Source: Salinibacterium sp. (GTDB lineage: Bacteria > Actinomycetota > Actinomycetes > Actinomycetales > Microbacteriaceae). From it: 64,000 bases of DNA. A model generated the notes under the pieces. That model made no database searches and was not told the DNA's origin. It saw nothing but the letters and a program-made list of their open reading frames with translations. Every line of letters starts with the position of its first letter. Position 1 is the stretch's first letter. Positions 19,285 through 29,335 of the stretch are shown here, one piece after another. The translations under genes were made by a program, and so were the position numbers. The stretch lies in NCBI GenBank assembly GCA_019638845.1, contig JAHBSZ010000006.1:108079-172078 (forward strand), given 5' to 3'.

Positions 19285-21300
19285 CTAGGCGTGGGTTGTC
19301 GCGAAAGCTGCAGAGTGCTGTCGCCCACCCAGATCGGTCGGAATCGACACTCGAACCGTAGTTCCCGAGTGCCCGTCGGACTCGAGCGTGATGCGACCGC
19401 CGATGTTGTCGACGATCTTCTTCACGATGGGAAGACCCAAACCGGTTCCGGGAGTCACTCCCGTGTTGCTCGATCGCACGAACTTCTCAAACACGGCGTC
19501 GAGCTCTGCGGGCGGGATGCCGCGTCCTGTATCCGTGACGGTGAGGATGGCCATGCCATCCTCAGTGTCCAGAGCAACAGTTGCGTGTCCGCCCGAGGGC
19601 GTGAACTTCACCGCATTGCTCAGGAGGTTGGTGAGAATCTGACCGACCTCCTGAGCATGCACGGTTTCGCTGAGGTCGGAATGACCGCGAGCGAACTGAA
19701 GAGTGACACCACCTGCTTTGGCCTGGGCCTGCAGGTCTTCGACACCCTCAGTGACGAGGCTCGACAGCGAGCGTGGATCAGAAGCGGCAGGCAACTCGCC
19801 ACGATCGAGGGCGGCCAAGGTGAGGAGGTCATTTACGAGGGCGAGGAGTCGTTGACCATTTCGCACGATCACCGACGTATACATCTGTTGCGTCTCATCA
19901 AGGTCGGTGTGTTCGAGCTCCTCAGCGAACCCGATGACGCTCGAGATCGGCGTGCGCAACTCGTGGCTGACCGCCGAGACGAATTCGTCTTGGCGTTGGT
20001 TGAGTGCGCGCAGGGCCTCTGCTGCAGCAAGTTCGTTGTCGAGGGCGGCGGCCGTGGCGAGCTCAGTTCGGTGGCGGGCGGTGATGTCGATGACCTGCAC
20101 GCTCATCCGGTGGTTGCTCGTCACGGCGGCAAAGCCTTGCAAGCGCGATCCGTCGGCGGCATCCCACTCGTCGCTCCACGTTGCCGCTGATGAGTCCCAG
20201 AGCGCTTCGAGCGCGCTCGCCAGATGGGCGTCGGCTATCACATCGTGATCGCCGTGGACTTCGTCGAGCAGTCGGCTTGCGGCGGGGTTCGCCTCGATCA
20301 CCTGCGTGCTCCCGGAGGCACGGTCGACGATGAGTAGGCCGATCTGTGCCGCTGCGAGACCTGCCCGCAGCATCTCCTCGCTGGTTCGCGCGGCATTGAG
20401 GGCTGTCTCCCGCTCCGCGGCAACTGCTGCGAGGAGGAGAACTGAGGTCGAGTAGGAGAGGAGGAAGATCTGAAGCAGGGTCGTGGTGAATGCGCCTTCC
20501 ACGGCGCCCGCATACGCGAAGGGGCCGCCGCCCGCGATCGTGAGGGTGAGGCTCGCGCTCGCGGTCACGATGAGTTCGAATGCCACGACTCGGAATCCGA
20601 AGCGGATGGCCGCCCAGGTCAAGACTGGGAGCGGGAGAAATGCCAACGGGAGATAGTGGCCGGGCCAGAAGACTACAAGAACGACAACCACCAGCAGTGC
20701 GAACTGCGGCAGGAACTCCTTGAGCGATGGAAGGCGTACGCCGCCCACAAGTGCCATCGGCACGATCACCAGAAGGGCAGAAGCGTGGGACGGCGTCACA
20801 TCGAGGAAGGTCCTGAACGGATCGGCGCCATGCAGCAGCGCAGCAGTAATGGCGACAAGAACACCGAGCGCGAGACTACCCGCACCCGCCGCGATGAAGA
20901 ATTTCAGCACGTCGCCAAGTGAGCGCAGGCGCCGGGACGGCAACAAGCGAGCGATCACGAGAACAACGACGATCGACTCGACCGCGTTGACTGTTCCGAA
21001 CACGAGAGAGAGGTCCAGGGGTCTGCCACCGGCGAGGTTGGCGATCATCCCCACGAGAATCAGAAACGGCACCACCAACCAGAAGCGGCGCCCAGCGAGC
21101 AACAGCGCGATGGCAGCAGTGCCTGACGCCGGCCACCACGCTGCCACGGTCGATCCCGCTGGCGTGAGAAGTACCGAACTCGCGCCGAGAATTCCGGTCG
21201 CGACAAGAAGTAATGCGATTCGGATGAGCGGAAATCGCTTGGTCCGGTCGCGCGAGTGAGAGTTCCCCACAGTGCATCCCCCGATGATCTGACGCCCCAT
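19285..21300 (-). CDS. MASE1-type membrane sensor histidine kinase (orphan)
   Basis: 671 residues. The first 300 residues carry about eight membrane helices with WWPASGTAAIALLL, a MASE1-like sensory domain. A PAS-like region follows (GLLIVDRASGSTQVIEANPAASRLL), then HisKA with SAVSHELRTPISSVIGFAEEL and HATPase_c with NLLSNAVKFTP, DTGRGIPPAEL and GTGLGLPIVKKI. No response regulator gene is adjacent, so it is an orphan here. It is transcribed away from the HPF-like gene. The signal is unknown. Confidence 0.9.
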   Translation of the reverse strand: MGRQIIGGCTVGNSHSRDRTKRFPLIRIALLLVATGILGASSVLLTPAGSTVAAWWPASGTAAIALLLAGRRFWLVVPFLILVGMIANLAGGRPLDLSLVFGTVNAVESIVVVLVIARLLPSRRLRSLGDVLKFFIAAGAGSLALGVLVAITAALLHGADPFRTFLDVTPSHASALLVIVPMALVGGVRLPSLKEFLPQFALLVVVVLVVFWPGHYLPLAFLPLPVLTWAAIRFGFRVVAFELIVTASASLTLTIAGGGPFAYAGAVEGAFTTTLLQIFLLSYSTSVLLLAAVAAERETALNAARTSEEMLRAGLAAAQIGLLIVDRASGSTQVIEANPAASRLLDEVHGDHDVIADAHLASALEALWDSSAATWSDEWDAADGSRLQGFAAVTSNHRMSVQVIDITARHRTELATAAALDNELAAAEALRALNQRQDEFVSAVSHELRTPISSVIGFAEELEHTDLDETQQMYTSVIVRNGQRLLALVNDLLTLAALDRGELPAASDPRSLSSLVTEGVEDLQAQAKAGGVTLQFARGHSDLSETVHAQEVGQILTNLLSNAVKFTPSGGHATVALDTEDGMAILTVTDTGRGIPPAELDAVFEKFVRSSNTGVTPGTGLGLPIVKKIVDNIGGRITLESDGHSGTTVRVSIPTDLGGRQHSAAFATTHA

Positions 21301-21460
21301 ATCAAGGCGCAGTTACCAGCATTGTGCGGATGGCAACCGTTTACAACCCTGCGGCGCCCCCGTCTTCAGGTGGCAGGAGTGCGCCCAACGGCGGGCTACC
21401 GCAGTTGCGGGAGGCACACATGTTGCCGATCTACCATGACTCAACAGCCGGGAGGCAACC

Positions 21461-21811
21461 GTGAAGATCATTGTCAACTCTGACCACAACATCTCGCTCA
21501 CGCAGGAGTCGATCGCAGGCCTCGAGTCGCTCGTCGAAACCTCGCTCGGGCATCTGGGCGCACGCCTCACTCGCGTGGAGGTGCACCTGACGGACGGAAG
21601 CGCCGGTCGCAGCACTGGTGACGACATTCGCTGCCGACTCGAAGCTCGCCCCGAGGGACTGAACGAGGAATTCGTCACCGACAACGCCTCGACCGTTGAC
21701 GGCGCCGTCAGCGGCGCGCTCCACAAGATGGTCAACGTTCTCGACACTGTCTTCGGTCGCCTCGACCACCGCAAGGGTGGCGACTCGATGGGCGGAGTCG
21801 AGCCCCGCTAG
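21461..21811 (+). CDS. HPF/RaiA-family ribosome-associated protein, short form
   Basis: 116 residues from GTG 21461, with GGGAGG five bases upstream. The S30EA/HPF fold is suggested by the N-terminal MKIIVNSDHNISL strand, TRVEVHLTDGSAG, DIRCRLEARPEGL and the final helix VDGAVSGALHKMVNVLDTVFGRLD. It lacks the C-terminal dimerisation domain of long HPF, so it is a short stand-alone form, as often found in stress islands. It is convergent with the copper ATPase gene (stops overlap). A role in ribosome protection is an inference. Confidence 0.75.
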   Translation: MKIIVNSDHNISLTQESIAGLESLVETSLGHLGARLTRVEVHLTDGSAGRSTGDDIRCRLEARPEGLNEEFVTDNASTVDGAVSGALHKMVNVLDTVFGRLDHRKGGDSMGGVEPR

Positions 21812-23865
21812 CTCGCCTCGGGGCGGAGATCCAACCGCCGCAGCAGCTGTGCGTTCAGCGCCACGACAACGGTCGAGGCCGACATCAGTAGTGCTCCCAC
21901 TTCCATGGGAAGCACGAAGCCGATAGGCGCGAGCACCCCCGCAGCAAGAGGGACCGAGATGAGGTTGTAGCCGGCCGCCCACCACAGGTTCTGCTTCATC
22001 TTGCGGTAGCTCTGGCGAGACAGCTCGATGACAGAGAGCACCGATCTCGGGTCGTCACTGACGAGGATGACGCCGGCCGATGCGATCGCGACATCCGTTC
22101 CCGCGCCGATCGCTATACCGACATTCGCCTGAGCGAGGGCTGGAGCGTCGTTGACGCCATCACCGACCATCGCGACCATTCGGCCCTCGTGCTGCAACTC
22201 GGCGACCTTCGCCGCCTTGTCTTCGGGATGCACGCCCGCAAACACCCGGTCGATCCCTAGTTCCGCGGCCACCGACTGGGCAACAGCTTCTGCATCGCCG
22301 GTAATCATCACGACCTGAATGCCCAGGGCGTGGAGCGCATCGACGGCGTGACGAGACTCCTCGCGCACTTCGTCAGCGAGACCGATAGCGCCCACGACCT
22401 TGCCGTCGGCGAGCACGTGCAGAATGATCGCGCCGTCGTTCTTCCACGGCTCCGTCTCCGAAATCGCGGTCGCATCGTGGCTCTTCAGCATTGCCGGCCC
22501 ACCCACCGAAATGTTTCGCCCTTCGACCGTGGCGCTCACGCCGACAGCCGGCGAGGAGTGAAAGTCGGAGGCCTTCAGCGCCGCCAGTTCACGCTGCTTC
22601 GCAGCTTGGACGATGGCCCTGGCGAGAGGATGCTCGCTGTCGCTCTCCGCAGCTGCAGCCCACGCCAGCACCTCGGACTCATCCGCGCCCCGAACTACGG
22701 CTATGTGTGACACAGTGGGCTCGCCCTTGGTCAGTGTGCCCGTCTTGTCGAACAGCACCGAGTTGACCTTTCGCATGCTCTCCAGCGCGAGCCGGTCTTT
22801 GATGAGAACTCCGCCCTTGGCGGCGCGCTCGGACGAGATCGACACCACGAGCGGAATCGCCAGCCCGAGAGCGTGGGGGCAGGCAATGACGAGCACGGTG
22901 ATGGTGCGAACGATCGCGTCGTTCGGGCTTCCCACCAGCACCCACACGATGGCAGTGATGATCCCGGCCCCGAGCGCGAACCAGAACAACCATCCCGCGG
23001 CTTTGTCCGCGAGTCGCTGCGCTGGTGAGCTCGAGTTTTGCGCCTCGGAGACGAGTTTCTGAATGCCCGCCAGCGCCGTGTCGGGGCCGATGGCGGTGAC
23101 TTCGACGCGGATAGCCGTATCCGTCGCTACCGTTCCGGCGACGACCTGGGATCCCGGACCTCGGCTGACAGGGCGTGATTCGCCGGTGATCATCGACTCG
23201 TCGACATCAGCGGTGCCGTCCACGACAGTTCCGTCGGCCGGTACCCGTCCGCCGGGGCGGACGATGACGACGTCCCCGACCATGAGGTCGGCGGGCGCCA
23301 CGATCGTCGTGCTGTCGCCGTCGACCCGCTCCGCCTCATCGGGAAGGAGCGCCGCGAGCGACTCAAGTGCGGTGCTGGTTTGGGCGAGCGAACGCATTTC
23401 GATCCAGTGACCGAGCAGCATGATCACAATGAGGAAAGCGAGCTCCCACCAGAAATCGAGTTCGCTGGCCAGAATTCCGAGGCTGGAGCCCCACGACGCG
23501 AGGAATGCGACGGTGATCGCCAAGGCGATCAGGAGCATCATCCCGGGCTTCCGCGTCCGCAACTCTGACACTGCGCCGGTAAGGAATGGCCGCCCACCCC
23601 AGAAATACATGACCGTACCGAGTAGTGGAGAAATCCATGCGACGACAGCGAGGTCGGGAAGTCGGTAGCCGAGGATCATGGCGAACATGTGGCTGAATCC
23701 GACGACCGGGACCGCCAGCACCAACATGATCCAGAACAGCCGGCGGAACTGCCCGACGTGATCGCCGTGGCCACCGTGACCGTTCATCGTGCCGTGGTCC
23801 ATCGCGGGACCGTGATCGTGCGTTGCCGTTGCACTCATGTCATGGGTGTCATGTTGCTCGTTCAT
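21808..23865 (-). CDS. copB: P1B-type copper ATPase, CopB class (CPH motif)
   Basis: 685 residues. The N-terminus (first about 35 residues) is His/Met-rich rather than an HMA domain. The membrane metal site reads IACPHALGLA, the CPH signature of P1B-3 ATPases. The phosphorylation loop is VLFDKTGTLTKGE, with TGES, MITGDA and GDGVNDAPALA all present. It should export copper ions. It is divergent from csoR across two CsoR boxes, the first starting 11 bases upstream of its start codon, so copper should induce it. Confidence 0.92.
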   Translation of the reverse strand: MNEQHDTHDMSATATHDHGPAMDHGTMNGHGGHGDHVGQFRRLFWIMLVLAVPVVGFSHMFAMILGYRLPDLAVVAWISPLLGTVMYFWGGRPFLTGAVSELRTRKPGMMLLIALAITVAFLASWGSSLGILASELDFWWELAFLIVIMLLGHWIEMRSLAQTSTALESLAALLPDEAERVDGDSTTIVAPADLMVGDVVIVRPGGRVPADGTVVDGTADVDESMITGESRPVSRGPGSQVVAGTVATDTAIRVEVTAIGPDTALAGIQKLVSEAQNSSSPAQRLADKAAGWLFWFALGAGIITAIVWVLVGSPNDAIVRTITVLVIACPHALGLAIPLVVSISSERAAKGGVLIKDRLALESMRKVNSVLFDKTGTLTKGEPTVSHIAVVRGADESEVLAWAAAAESDSEHPLARAIVQAAKQRELAALKASDFHSSPAVGVSATVEGRNISVGGPAMLKSHDATAISETEPWKNDGAIILHVLADGKVVGAIGLADEVREESRHAVDALHALGIQVVMITGDAEAVAQSVAAELGIDRVFAGVHPEDKAAKVAELQHEGRMVAMVGDGVNDAPALAQANVGIAIGAGTDVAIASAGVILVSDDPRSVLSVIELSRQSYRKMKQNLWWAAGYNLISVPLAAGVLAPIGFVLPMEVGALLMSASTVVVALNAQLLRRLDLRPEAS

Positions 23866-23875
23866 AGTGGCAAGC

Positions 23876-23894
23876 TATACCCCCTAGGGGTATA
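23876..23894. promoter_or_regulatory. CsoR box 1 (copB side)
   Basis: Inverted repeat with 8-base arms TATACCCC and GGGGTATA around CTA. It matches the G-tract dyad bound by CsoR-type copper repressors and sits directly before the copB start. Confidence 0.85.
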
Positions 23895-23934
23895 TGTCAA
23901 GATTGACAGCACGACGTCAGCGTGATTAGATTAC

Positions 23935-23951
23935 ATACCCCACTGGGGTAT
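23935..23951. promoter_or_regulatory. CsoR box 2 (csoR-copZ-copA side)
   Basis: Inverted repeat with 7-base arms ATACCCC and GGGGTAT around ACT, 15 bases upstream of the csoR start and adjacent to its Shine-Dalgarno. Together with box 1 it places both divergent copper transcripts under the same repressor, including autoregulation. Confidence 0.85.
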
Positions 23952-23965
23952 AGAGGAGGATGGTC

Positions 23966-24247
23966 ATGATCGGGTACGTCGACAACAAAGAGGTCATCCT
24001 CAAGCGCCTTCGCCGGGCCGAGGGTCAGGTTCGTGGGATCGCTCGGATGGTCGAAGAAGACACCTATTGCATCGATGTCCTCACCCAGGTTTCGGCGGCA
24101 ACCAAGGCTCTCGAATCCGTTGCGCTGTCGTTGCTCGAAGATCACCTGACTCACTGTGTTGCTCAGGCCACAGCCGAGGGCGGCGACGTCGCGCGAGAGA
24201 AGATCCTCGAAGCATCCGCGGCTATCGGCCGACTCGTTCGTTCCTGA
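23966..24247 (+). CDS. csoR: CsoR-family copper-sensing repressor
   Basis: 93 residues, all-helical DUF156/CsoR fold (ILKRLRRAEGQVRGIARMVEED). The Cu(I) ligands are Cys35 (TYCIDVL), His60 and Cys64 (HLTHC), the classical C-H-C set. I prefer ATG 23966 over ATG 23960, because GAGGAGG at 23953-23959 would abut the latter but is correctly spaced for the former. It probably represses copB and its own csoR-copZ-copA operon through the two boxes upstream. Confidence 0.94.
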   Translation: MIGYVDNKEVILKRLRRAEGQVRGIARMVEEDTYCIDVLTQVSAATKALESVALSLLEDHLTHCVAQATAEGGDVAREKILEASAAIGRLVRS

Positions 24248-24282
24248 ATTCATCCACCCACAAAACAGAAGGCATCCCACCC

Positions 24283-24612
24283 ATGTGCAACACCGAGAAC
24301 GCCGGCAACGAGCTGGGCATCACCGACAAGAACCACGCGTGCAACTGTGGCACGAGCCAACACTCCGAAACGGTAGCGAGGGTCAGCGAGAACGCCCTCA
24401 GCGAGGAGTATCTGGTTGAGGGCATGACGTGTAGCCATTGCGTCTCCAGCGTGACCGAGGAGGTCACTGCCCTTGACGGCGTCGAGAGTGTCAGCGTTGA
24501 TCTGAACTCGGGTGGGGCATCCCGGGTCACGGTGGTGAGCTCGAAGCCTGTCTCGGTGGAGGAGATACGCGCGGCAGTCACCGAAGCCGGCTACGCCTTG
24601 GTCACGGCCTAG
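24283..24612 (+). CDS. copZ: CopZ-like heavy-metal-associated protein with Cys/His-rich N-terminus
   Basis: 109 residues. The C-terminal about 67 residues are an HMA domain with the CxxC metal site in [12 protein letters not shown] and the GYALVTA end strand. An unusual N-terminal extension contains [11 protein letters not shown] and a His (residues about 1-27), a second potential thiol site. It should hand Cu(I) to the CopA encoded two bases downstream. It sits in the csoR operon 35 bases after csoR. Confidence 0.9.
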   Translation: MCNTENAGNELGITDKNHACNCGTSQHSETVARVSENALSEEYLVEGMTCSHCVSSVTEEVTALDGVESVSVDLNSGGASRVTVVSSKPVSVEEIRAAVTEAGYALVTA

Positions 24613-24614
24613 AA

Positions 24615-26846
24615 ATGTCTTCGGTCGATGTCAATCTCGAGATTGGTGGCATGACGTGTGCGTCGTGCGCCACACGCATCGAGCGCAAGCTCAATCGCAT
24701 CGAGGGCGTCACGGCCACCGTGAATTATGCGACGGAGAAAGCACGAGTTCAGGCAGACGGTGTTGATGCCGCAACACTGATCGCCGCCGTCGAATCCGCT
24801 GGCTACACGGCAGTGCTGCCCGCGCCACCGGCCCAATCGCAGGTCGTCTCGCCCAGCCAGGCCGACCCCGAGGTGACGGCACTTCGGCATCGACTCTTGG
24901 TGTCGGCGGTATTGGCGACCCCGGTTGCGCTGCTGTCCATGATCCCGGTGCTGCAGTTCACAAACTGGCAGTGGCTCGCCCTTACGCTCGCCGCGCCGGT
25001 GGCAGTGTGGGGCGCTTGGCCGTTCCACCGAGCGGCGGCGATCAATGCCCGGCACGGCGCAGCGACGATGGACACCCTGATCAGCGTGGGTGTCATCGCC
25101 GCCTTCGGGTGGTCCTTGTACGCGTTGTTCTTCGGGACGGCGGGGATGCCCGGCATGCACATGACCTTCAGCATCATTGGCAACCCGGACGCCGGAGCGA
25201 GTGAGATCTACCTCGAGGTGTCCTCGGCGGTGACGGTCTTCATCTTGGCCGGAAAGTACGTCGAGGCACGCGCAAAGAAGGAATCGAGTGCCGCCCTTCG
25301 AGCACTTCTGGAGATCGGCGCCACACAGGCGACCCTGGTTCGTGACGGGGTCGAAACCCTCGTCGCGGTCGAGTCGCTGAAGCCCGGTGACCACGTGGTT
25401 GTTCGGCCGGGTGAGAAGATCCCCTCCGACGGACTGGTGGTCGAGGGCGTCTCGGCCGTCGACGCCAGCATGCTGACAGGCGAGTCCATTCCTGTCGAGG
25501 TGACTGTCGATTCGCGAGTGACCGGTGCCACCCTCAATGTGAGCGGCCGCCTCGTTATCGAGATTACGCGCGTAGGTTCTGAAACCGAGCTCGCTCGTCT
25601 CGGCAGGCTCGTGGAAGAAGCGCAAACCGGCAAGGCTCAGGTTCAGCGACTGGCGGATCGAGTCTCTGCGGTGTTTGTGCCCGTCGTCATTTCGCTGGCG
25701 ATTCTTGCCTTCGTCGGGTGGCTGTTGACCGGGGCGTCCCTTGAGTTCGCTTTCACCGCGGCCGTCGCCACGTTGATCATCGCGTGCCCGTGCGCACTCG
25801 GGCTCGCCACCCCCACCGCGTTGATGGTCGGCACGGGCCGCGGCTCGCAGCTTGGCATTCTCATCCGGGGTCCGCAGGTGCTTGAACAGACCCGCCGTAT
25901 CGACACCGTCGTTCTCGACAAGACCGGTACCGTCACGACGGGCCGGATGGCGGCAACTACCGTGCAGACGTTCGCGGGGACCTCACGAGAGGACCTTCTG
26001 CGTTTCGGCGCGGCTGCAGAGGATGGTTCGGAGCATCCGATCGCCCGCGCGATCGTCACCGTTGCCGGCGGGTCACCAGCGAGGGCGGACGACTTTCGTG
26101 CGCACGCTGGTTACGGAGTGCAGGCGCTCGTCGAAGGGCAACTGGTCATGGCGGGCCGCGCCTCTTGGCTGGAGCAGGAATGGTCGATCTCCTTACCGTC
26201 AGATGTCCGCGCCGCGGTCGCTGTGGCCGAAAGCCGTGGTGAAACAGCGGTTGTCGTTGCGTGGGACGGAGAAGCTAGGGGCTTGATCTGCGTCTCCGAC
26301 ACCATCAAACCCACGAGCGCTGAAGCGATTCGGCGCCTTCGCGCGTTGGGGCTGACGCACGTCTTGCTCACTGGTGACAACGACGGCGCCGCACACGCGG
26401 TCGCCGCAGAGGTGGGAATCGAGGATGTTCGCTCCGGAGCCACCCCCGCGATCAAGTTGGCCGTCATCCAGCAGTTGCAGTCCGCTGGCCACGTCGTGGC
26501 AATGGTGGGCGACGGTGTGAACGATGCCGCAGCCTTGGCCGCCGCGGATCTGGGGATTGCAATGGGTGGCGGCACGGACGCCGCGATCGCAGCCAGCGAT
26601 ATCACCGTGGTCAGTGGCGACTTGCTCGTCGTGGGCGATGCCATCCGCCTCGCGCGCAAGACCCTCGGCACGATCAAGGGAAACTTGTTCTGGGCCTTCG
26701 CCTACAACGTCGCGGCCCTGCCCATCGCCATGCTCGGCCTGCTGAACCCGCTGCTCGCGGGCGCCGCAATGGCGTTCTCCTCAGTGTTCGTCGTGACCAA
26801 CAGTCTGAGGTTGCGGCGCTTTCGGCCTCTTGCGGATGCACGCTAG
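24615..26846 (+). CDS. copA: Cu(I)-exporting P1B-type ATPase CopA
   Basis: 743 residues. One N-terminal HMA domain ([16 protein letters not shown], Cys15 and Cys18), then the ATPase core with TGES, membrane metal motif [13 protein letters not shown], phosphorylation site [11 protein letters not shown], and [14 protein letters not shown] identifies the P1B-1 Cu(I) class, complementing the CPH-type CopB on the other side. It follows copZ by two bases. Confidence 0.95.
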   Translation: MSSVDVNLEIGGMTCASCATRIERKLNRIEGVTATVNYATEKARVQADGVDAATLIAAVESAGYTAVLPAPPAQSQVVSPSQADPEVTALRHRLLVSAVLATPVALLSMIPVLQFTNWQWLALTLAAPVAVWGAWPFHRAAAINARHGAATMDTLISVGVIAAFGWSLYALFFGTAGMPGMHMTFSIIGNPDAGASEIYLEVSSAVTVFILAGKYVEARAKKESSAALRALLEIGATQATLVRDGVETLVAVESLKPGDHVVVRPGEKIPSDGLVVEGVSAVDASMLTGESIPVEVTVDSRVTGATLNVSGRLVIEITRVGSETELARLGRLVEEAQTGKAQVQRLADRVSAVFVPVVISLAILAFVGWLLTGASLEFAFTAAVATLIIACPCALGLATPTALMVGTGRGSQLGILIRGPQVLEQTRRIDTVVLDKTGTVTTGRMAATTVQTFAGTSREDLLRFGAAAEDGSEHPIARAIVTVAGGSPARADDFRAHAGYGVQALVEGQLVMAGRASWLEQEWSISLPSDVRAAVAVAESRGETAVVVAWDGEARGLICVSDTIKPTSAEAIRRLRALGLTHVLLTGDNDGAAHAVAAEVGIEDVRSGATPAIKLAVIQQLQSAGHVVAMVGDGVNDAAALAAADLGIAMGGGTDAAIAASDITVVSGDLLVVGDAIRLARKTLGTIKGNLFWAFAYNVAALPIAMLGLLNPLLAGAAMAFSSVFVVTNSLRLRRFRPLADAR

Positions 26847-26853
26847 GTCGCGA

Positions 26854-28182
26854 ATGGACCATTTCGATTCGGTCGTGGTTGGCGCGGGAGTGGCGGGACT
26901 CACCGCCGCTCGACTCTTGGCGGATGCCAGCCGACGTGTCGTGGTGCTCGAGGCCCGCCACCGGGTAGGCGGTCGGGTCTGCACCGATCGCGCCGACGGT
27001 TTCGTCGCCGACCTCGGCGCATCCTGGATTCACGGCATCACCGACAACCCGGTTGCGGCGGCGGCCGAGGCGTTCGGGATGCCCACCCGAGAGTTCACGG
27101 TCGGTGGCTACCAACCCGACAGCCGCCCGATCGCCTACTACGGGCCGGGAGGTGACCGACTTCCGGACGCCGACGCGCGGGCCTTCGCCGACGACATCCG
27201 TGCTCTGGATGCCGCGCTTGCGATCGCTGTCGACGCATCGAATCCGGATGCCTCGTACCGTGACGTGACCGAAGCGGCGCTCGCCGGTCAGTCGTGGGAT
27301 CTCGATCGCACAGCACGCGTTCGCGAGTTTCTGGAGCATCGCAGCGAGGAGCAATACGGGGCGTGGATCGAGGACCTCGCCGCGCACGGACTCGACGACG
27401 ACCAGATCGACGGCGACGAGGTGGTCTTCCCCGACGGCTACGACCGCTTGCCTGAACGCCTCGCTACCGGACTCGACATTCGCCTCGGGCACGCCGTCAG
27501 CAACGTTCGATGGTCGTCCGAGGGCGTCACGGTGACAACCGAACAAGGCGCTCTGACGGCGGATAGCGCGGTGGTCACCGTGCCGATCGGGGTGCTCAAC
27601 TCCACGGCGTTCACCATCGAACCGCCGCTACCAGAACCGAACGCGGGCGCGCTGAGCCGGCTCGAGATGAACGCTTTCGAGAAAGTCTTCTTGTGGTTCC
27701 CGACGAAGTTCTGGGATGACGAGGTCTACGCGATCCGGCAGCAGGGCCCCGAGGGCCGGCGCTGGCACTCTTGGTACGATCTCACCGACCTCCACGGCGT
27801 GCCCACCCTGCTGACTTTCGCCGCGGGTCCGGTGGCCAAAGAGATCCGTTCGTGGAGTGACGAGCAGGTCGTTGACTCGGTTCTGGAGCAGCTGCGCCGA
27901 CTGTATGGCGAACGGGTGCCGCGGCCAACTCGGGCACACATCACCGAGTGGCACGAGGATCCTTTCGCCCGCGGTTCCTACGCGTTCATGAAGGTCGGAT
28001 CCACTACTGCCGACCACGACGACCTCGCCACGCCGGTCGGCGGGGTTCTCCACATCGCAGGCGAGGCGACCTGGACGGATGACCCCGCAACAGTGACTGC
28101 GGCCCTCTGCTCCGGTCACCGCGCAGCGTCGAACGTTCTGCAGCGCGCGATCCCGATCGCCGAGGTATGGGCTGGTCGCTAA
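26854..28182 (+). CDS. FAD-dependent amine oxidase
   Basis: 442 residues. The N-terminal FAD loop is VVVGAGVAGLTAARLLADA followed by VLEARHRVGGRV; the C-terminal HIAGEATWTDDPATVTAAL is the second FAD contact of the monoamine/polyamine oxidase family. Domain order and length fit flavin amine oxidases such as spermine oxidase; the amine is unknown. Start ATG 26854 is taken as nearest to the FAD strand, though an in-frame codon at 26830 overlaps copA. It follows copA by 7 bases, so it may ride on the copper transcript. Confidence 0.85.
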   Translation: MDHFDSVVVGAGVAGLTAARLLADASRRVVVLEARHRVGGRVCTDRADGFVADLGASWIHGITDNPVAAAAEAFGMPTREFTVGGYQPDSRPIAYYGPGGDRLPDADARAFADDIRALDAALAIAVDASNPDASYRDVTEAALAGQSWDLDRTARVREFLEHRSEEQYGAWIEDLAAHGLDDDQIDGDEVVFPDGYDRLPERLATGLDIRLGHAVSNVRWSSEGVTVTTEQGALTADSAVVTVPIGVLNSTAFTIEPPLPEPNAGALSRLEMNAFEKVFLWFPTKFWDDEVYAIRQQGPEGRRWHSWYDLTDLHGVPTLLTFAAGPVAKEIRSWSDEQVVDSVLEQLRRLYGERVPRPTRAHITEWHEDPFARGSYAFMKVGSTTADHDDLATPVGGVLHIAGEATWTDDPATVTAALCSGHRAASNVLQRAIPIAEVWAGR

Positions 28183-28188
28183 CCGGCG

Positions 28189-29262
28189 TCAGGGCGCGGT
28201 GACGTCCCGCGCTCGGGAGATCTGATCCGTCACATACTTGGCATCCCGCCCCACCCCGCCGAGCAGTTGCGACGTGAGACTGAATTGGAACGGCATTCCG
28301 ACGAAGTACAACCCGGGCATGCTCGTGACCACCCCTCGCGGTGCATCCGGAAGCCCGCTCTCGTCGGAGGGCAAGCCGTCTATCCAGGTCAGGCCGGGCC
28401 GAAAGCCCGTCGCCCAGATGATGGTGGTGGGATGAGCGGTGACGGAACCCGCGGAGATCGGCATACCGTGGCTGACCCCGGAGATGCGGGGTATCGCCTG
28501 CACGCCAGCTTGCTCGGCGTCCTTCATGGAGACCCGGATGAGCGGTGCCCCCCGCGAGTGAAACTGTGGAGCCACTTTTCGGCCAATAGGGGTCGCGATC
28601 GTGAGCACGCGGTAGATGAAGTTCCAGTACAGCTCACCTGCGACGGTGAAGAGAGCATCGGGGATGTGCGCGGTCGGTCGCCCCGCAAGAAGAGTCTGGT
28701 GGCTTGCGGCCAGCTCGATTGCGATTTCGACGCCCGAATTGCCCGCTCCCACCACGAGCACCGTGCCGGGCAACACGGAATCCGGGTTGCGGTACTCGCT
28801 GGAGTGTAGTTGCCGGATGTCTGCATCCAGCGCCGACGCGAATTCGGGCACTGCGGGCTCCGTCGTTGCCCCGCTCGCTATGACAACACTGTCGGCGGTC
28901 ATCATCCCTGCGCTTGTCGTGACCACGAAACCGCTGTCCGAGGCTCTCACGCCGGTGACCGTGACACCGTGGCGCACGGGAAGTTCGAAGTGCTGCGCGT
29001 AGCGCTCCAGGTAGTTCGCGACCTCGTCCTTGCTCAGAAACGCACGCGGCTTGGGGTGCGGCAATCCGGGCAGGCTTGAGTGGCGTGCCGGAGTGAAGAG
29101 CCGTAGCGAGTCCCACCGCCGTCGCCATTCGTCTCCCACGCGAGCTTCAGCATTCAGGATGACGAAGTCCGCGCCCTGCTGCGCGAGATGGTAGCCGGTC
29201 GCGAGGCCGGCCTGACCGCCGCCGATCACGATCGTGGAGTAATGGGTTCGAGTGTCAACCAT
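28189..29262 (-). CDS. Flavin-containing monooxygenase-like oxidoreductase (CzcO type)
   Basis: 357 residues. IVIGGGQAGLATGYHLAQQ is the FAD loop; WDSLRLFTPARHSSLPG and VLVVGAGNSGVEIAIEL (NADPH loop) place it with the CzcO-type FMO group; IIWATGFRP is the conserved ATG box. The substrate is unknown. It is divergent from a TetR gene and shares with it a palindrome 31 bases upstream of its start, so the TetR probably represses it. Confidence 0.87.
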   Translation of the reverse strand: MVDTRTHYSTIVIGGGQAGLATGYHLAQQGADFVILNAEARVGDEWRRRWDSLRLFTPARHSSLPGLPHPKPRAFLSKDEVANYLERYAQHFELPVRHGVTVTGVRASDSGFVVTTSAGMMTADSVVIASGATTEPAVPEFASALDADIRQLHSSEYRNPDSVLPGTVLVVGAGNSGVEIAIELAASHQTLLAGRPTAHIPDALFTVAGELYWNFIYRVLTIATPIGRKVAPQFHSRGAPLIRVSMKDAEQAGVQAIPRISGVSHGMPISAGSVTAHPTTIIWATGFRPGLTWIDGLPSDESGLPDAPRGVVTSMPGLYFVGMPFQFSLTSQLLGGVGRDAKYVTDQISRARDVTAP

Positions 29263-29293
29263 GACGAGTCTCCTTGCCGTCGTTGAGAGCCTG

Positions 29294-29312
29294 ATTAGAA
29301 TACCGTTCTAAT
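29294..29312. promoter_or_regulatory. TetR operator between FMO and TetR genes
   Basis: A perfect inverted repeat with 7-base arms, ATTAGAA-taccg-TTCTAAT, lies in the 73-base gap between the divergent genes. Its geometry suits a TetR dimer controlling both promoters. Confidence 0.7.
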
Positions 29313-29335
29313 TGATGGAATGCTAGTCTAGGTTC

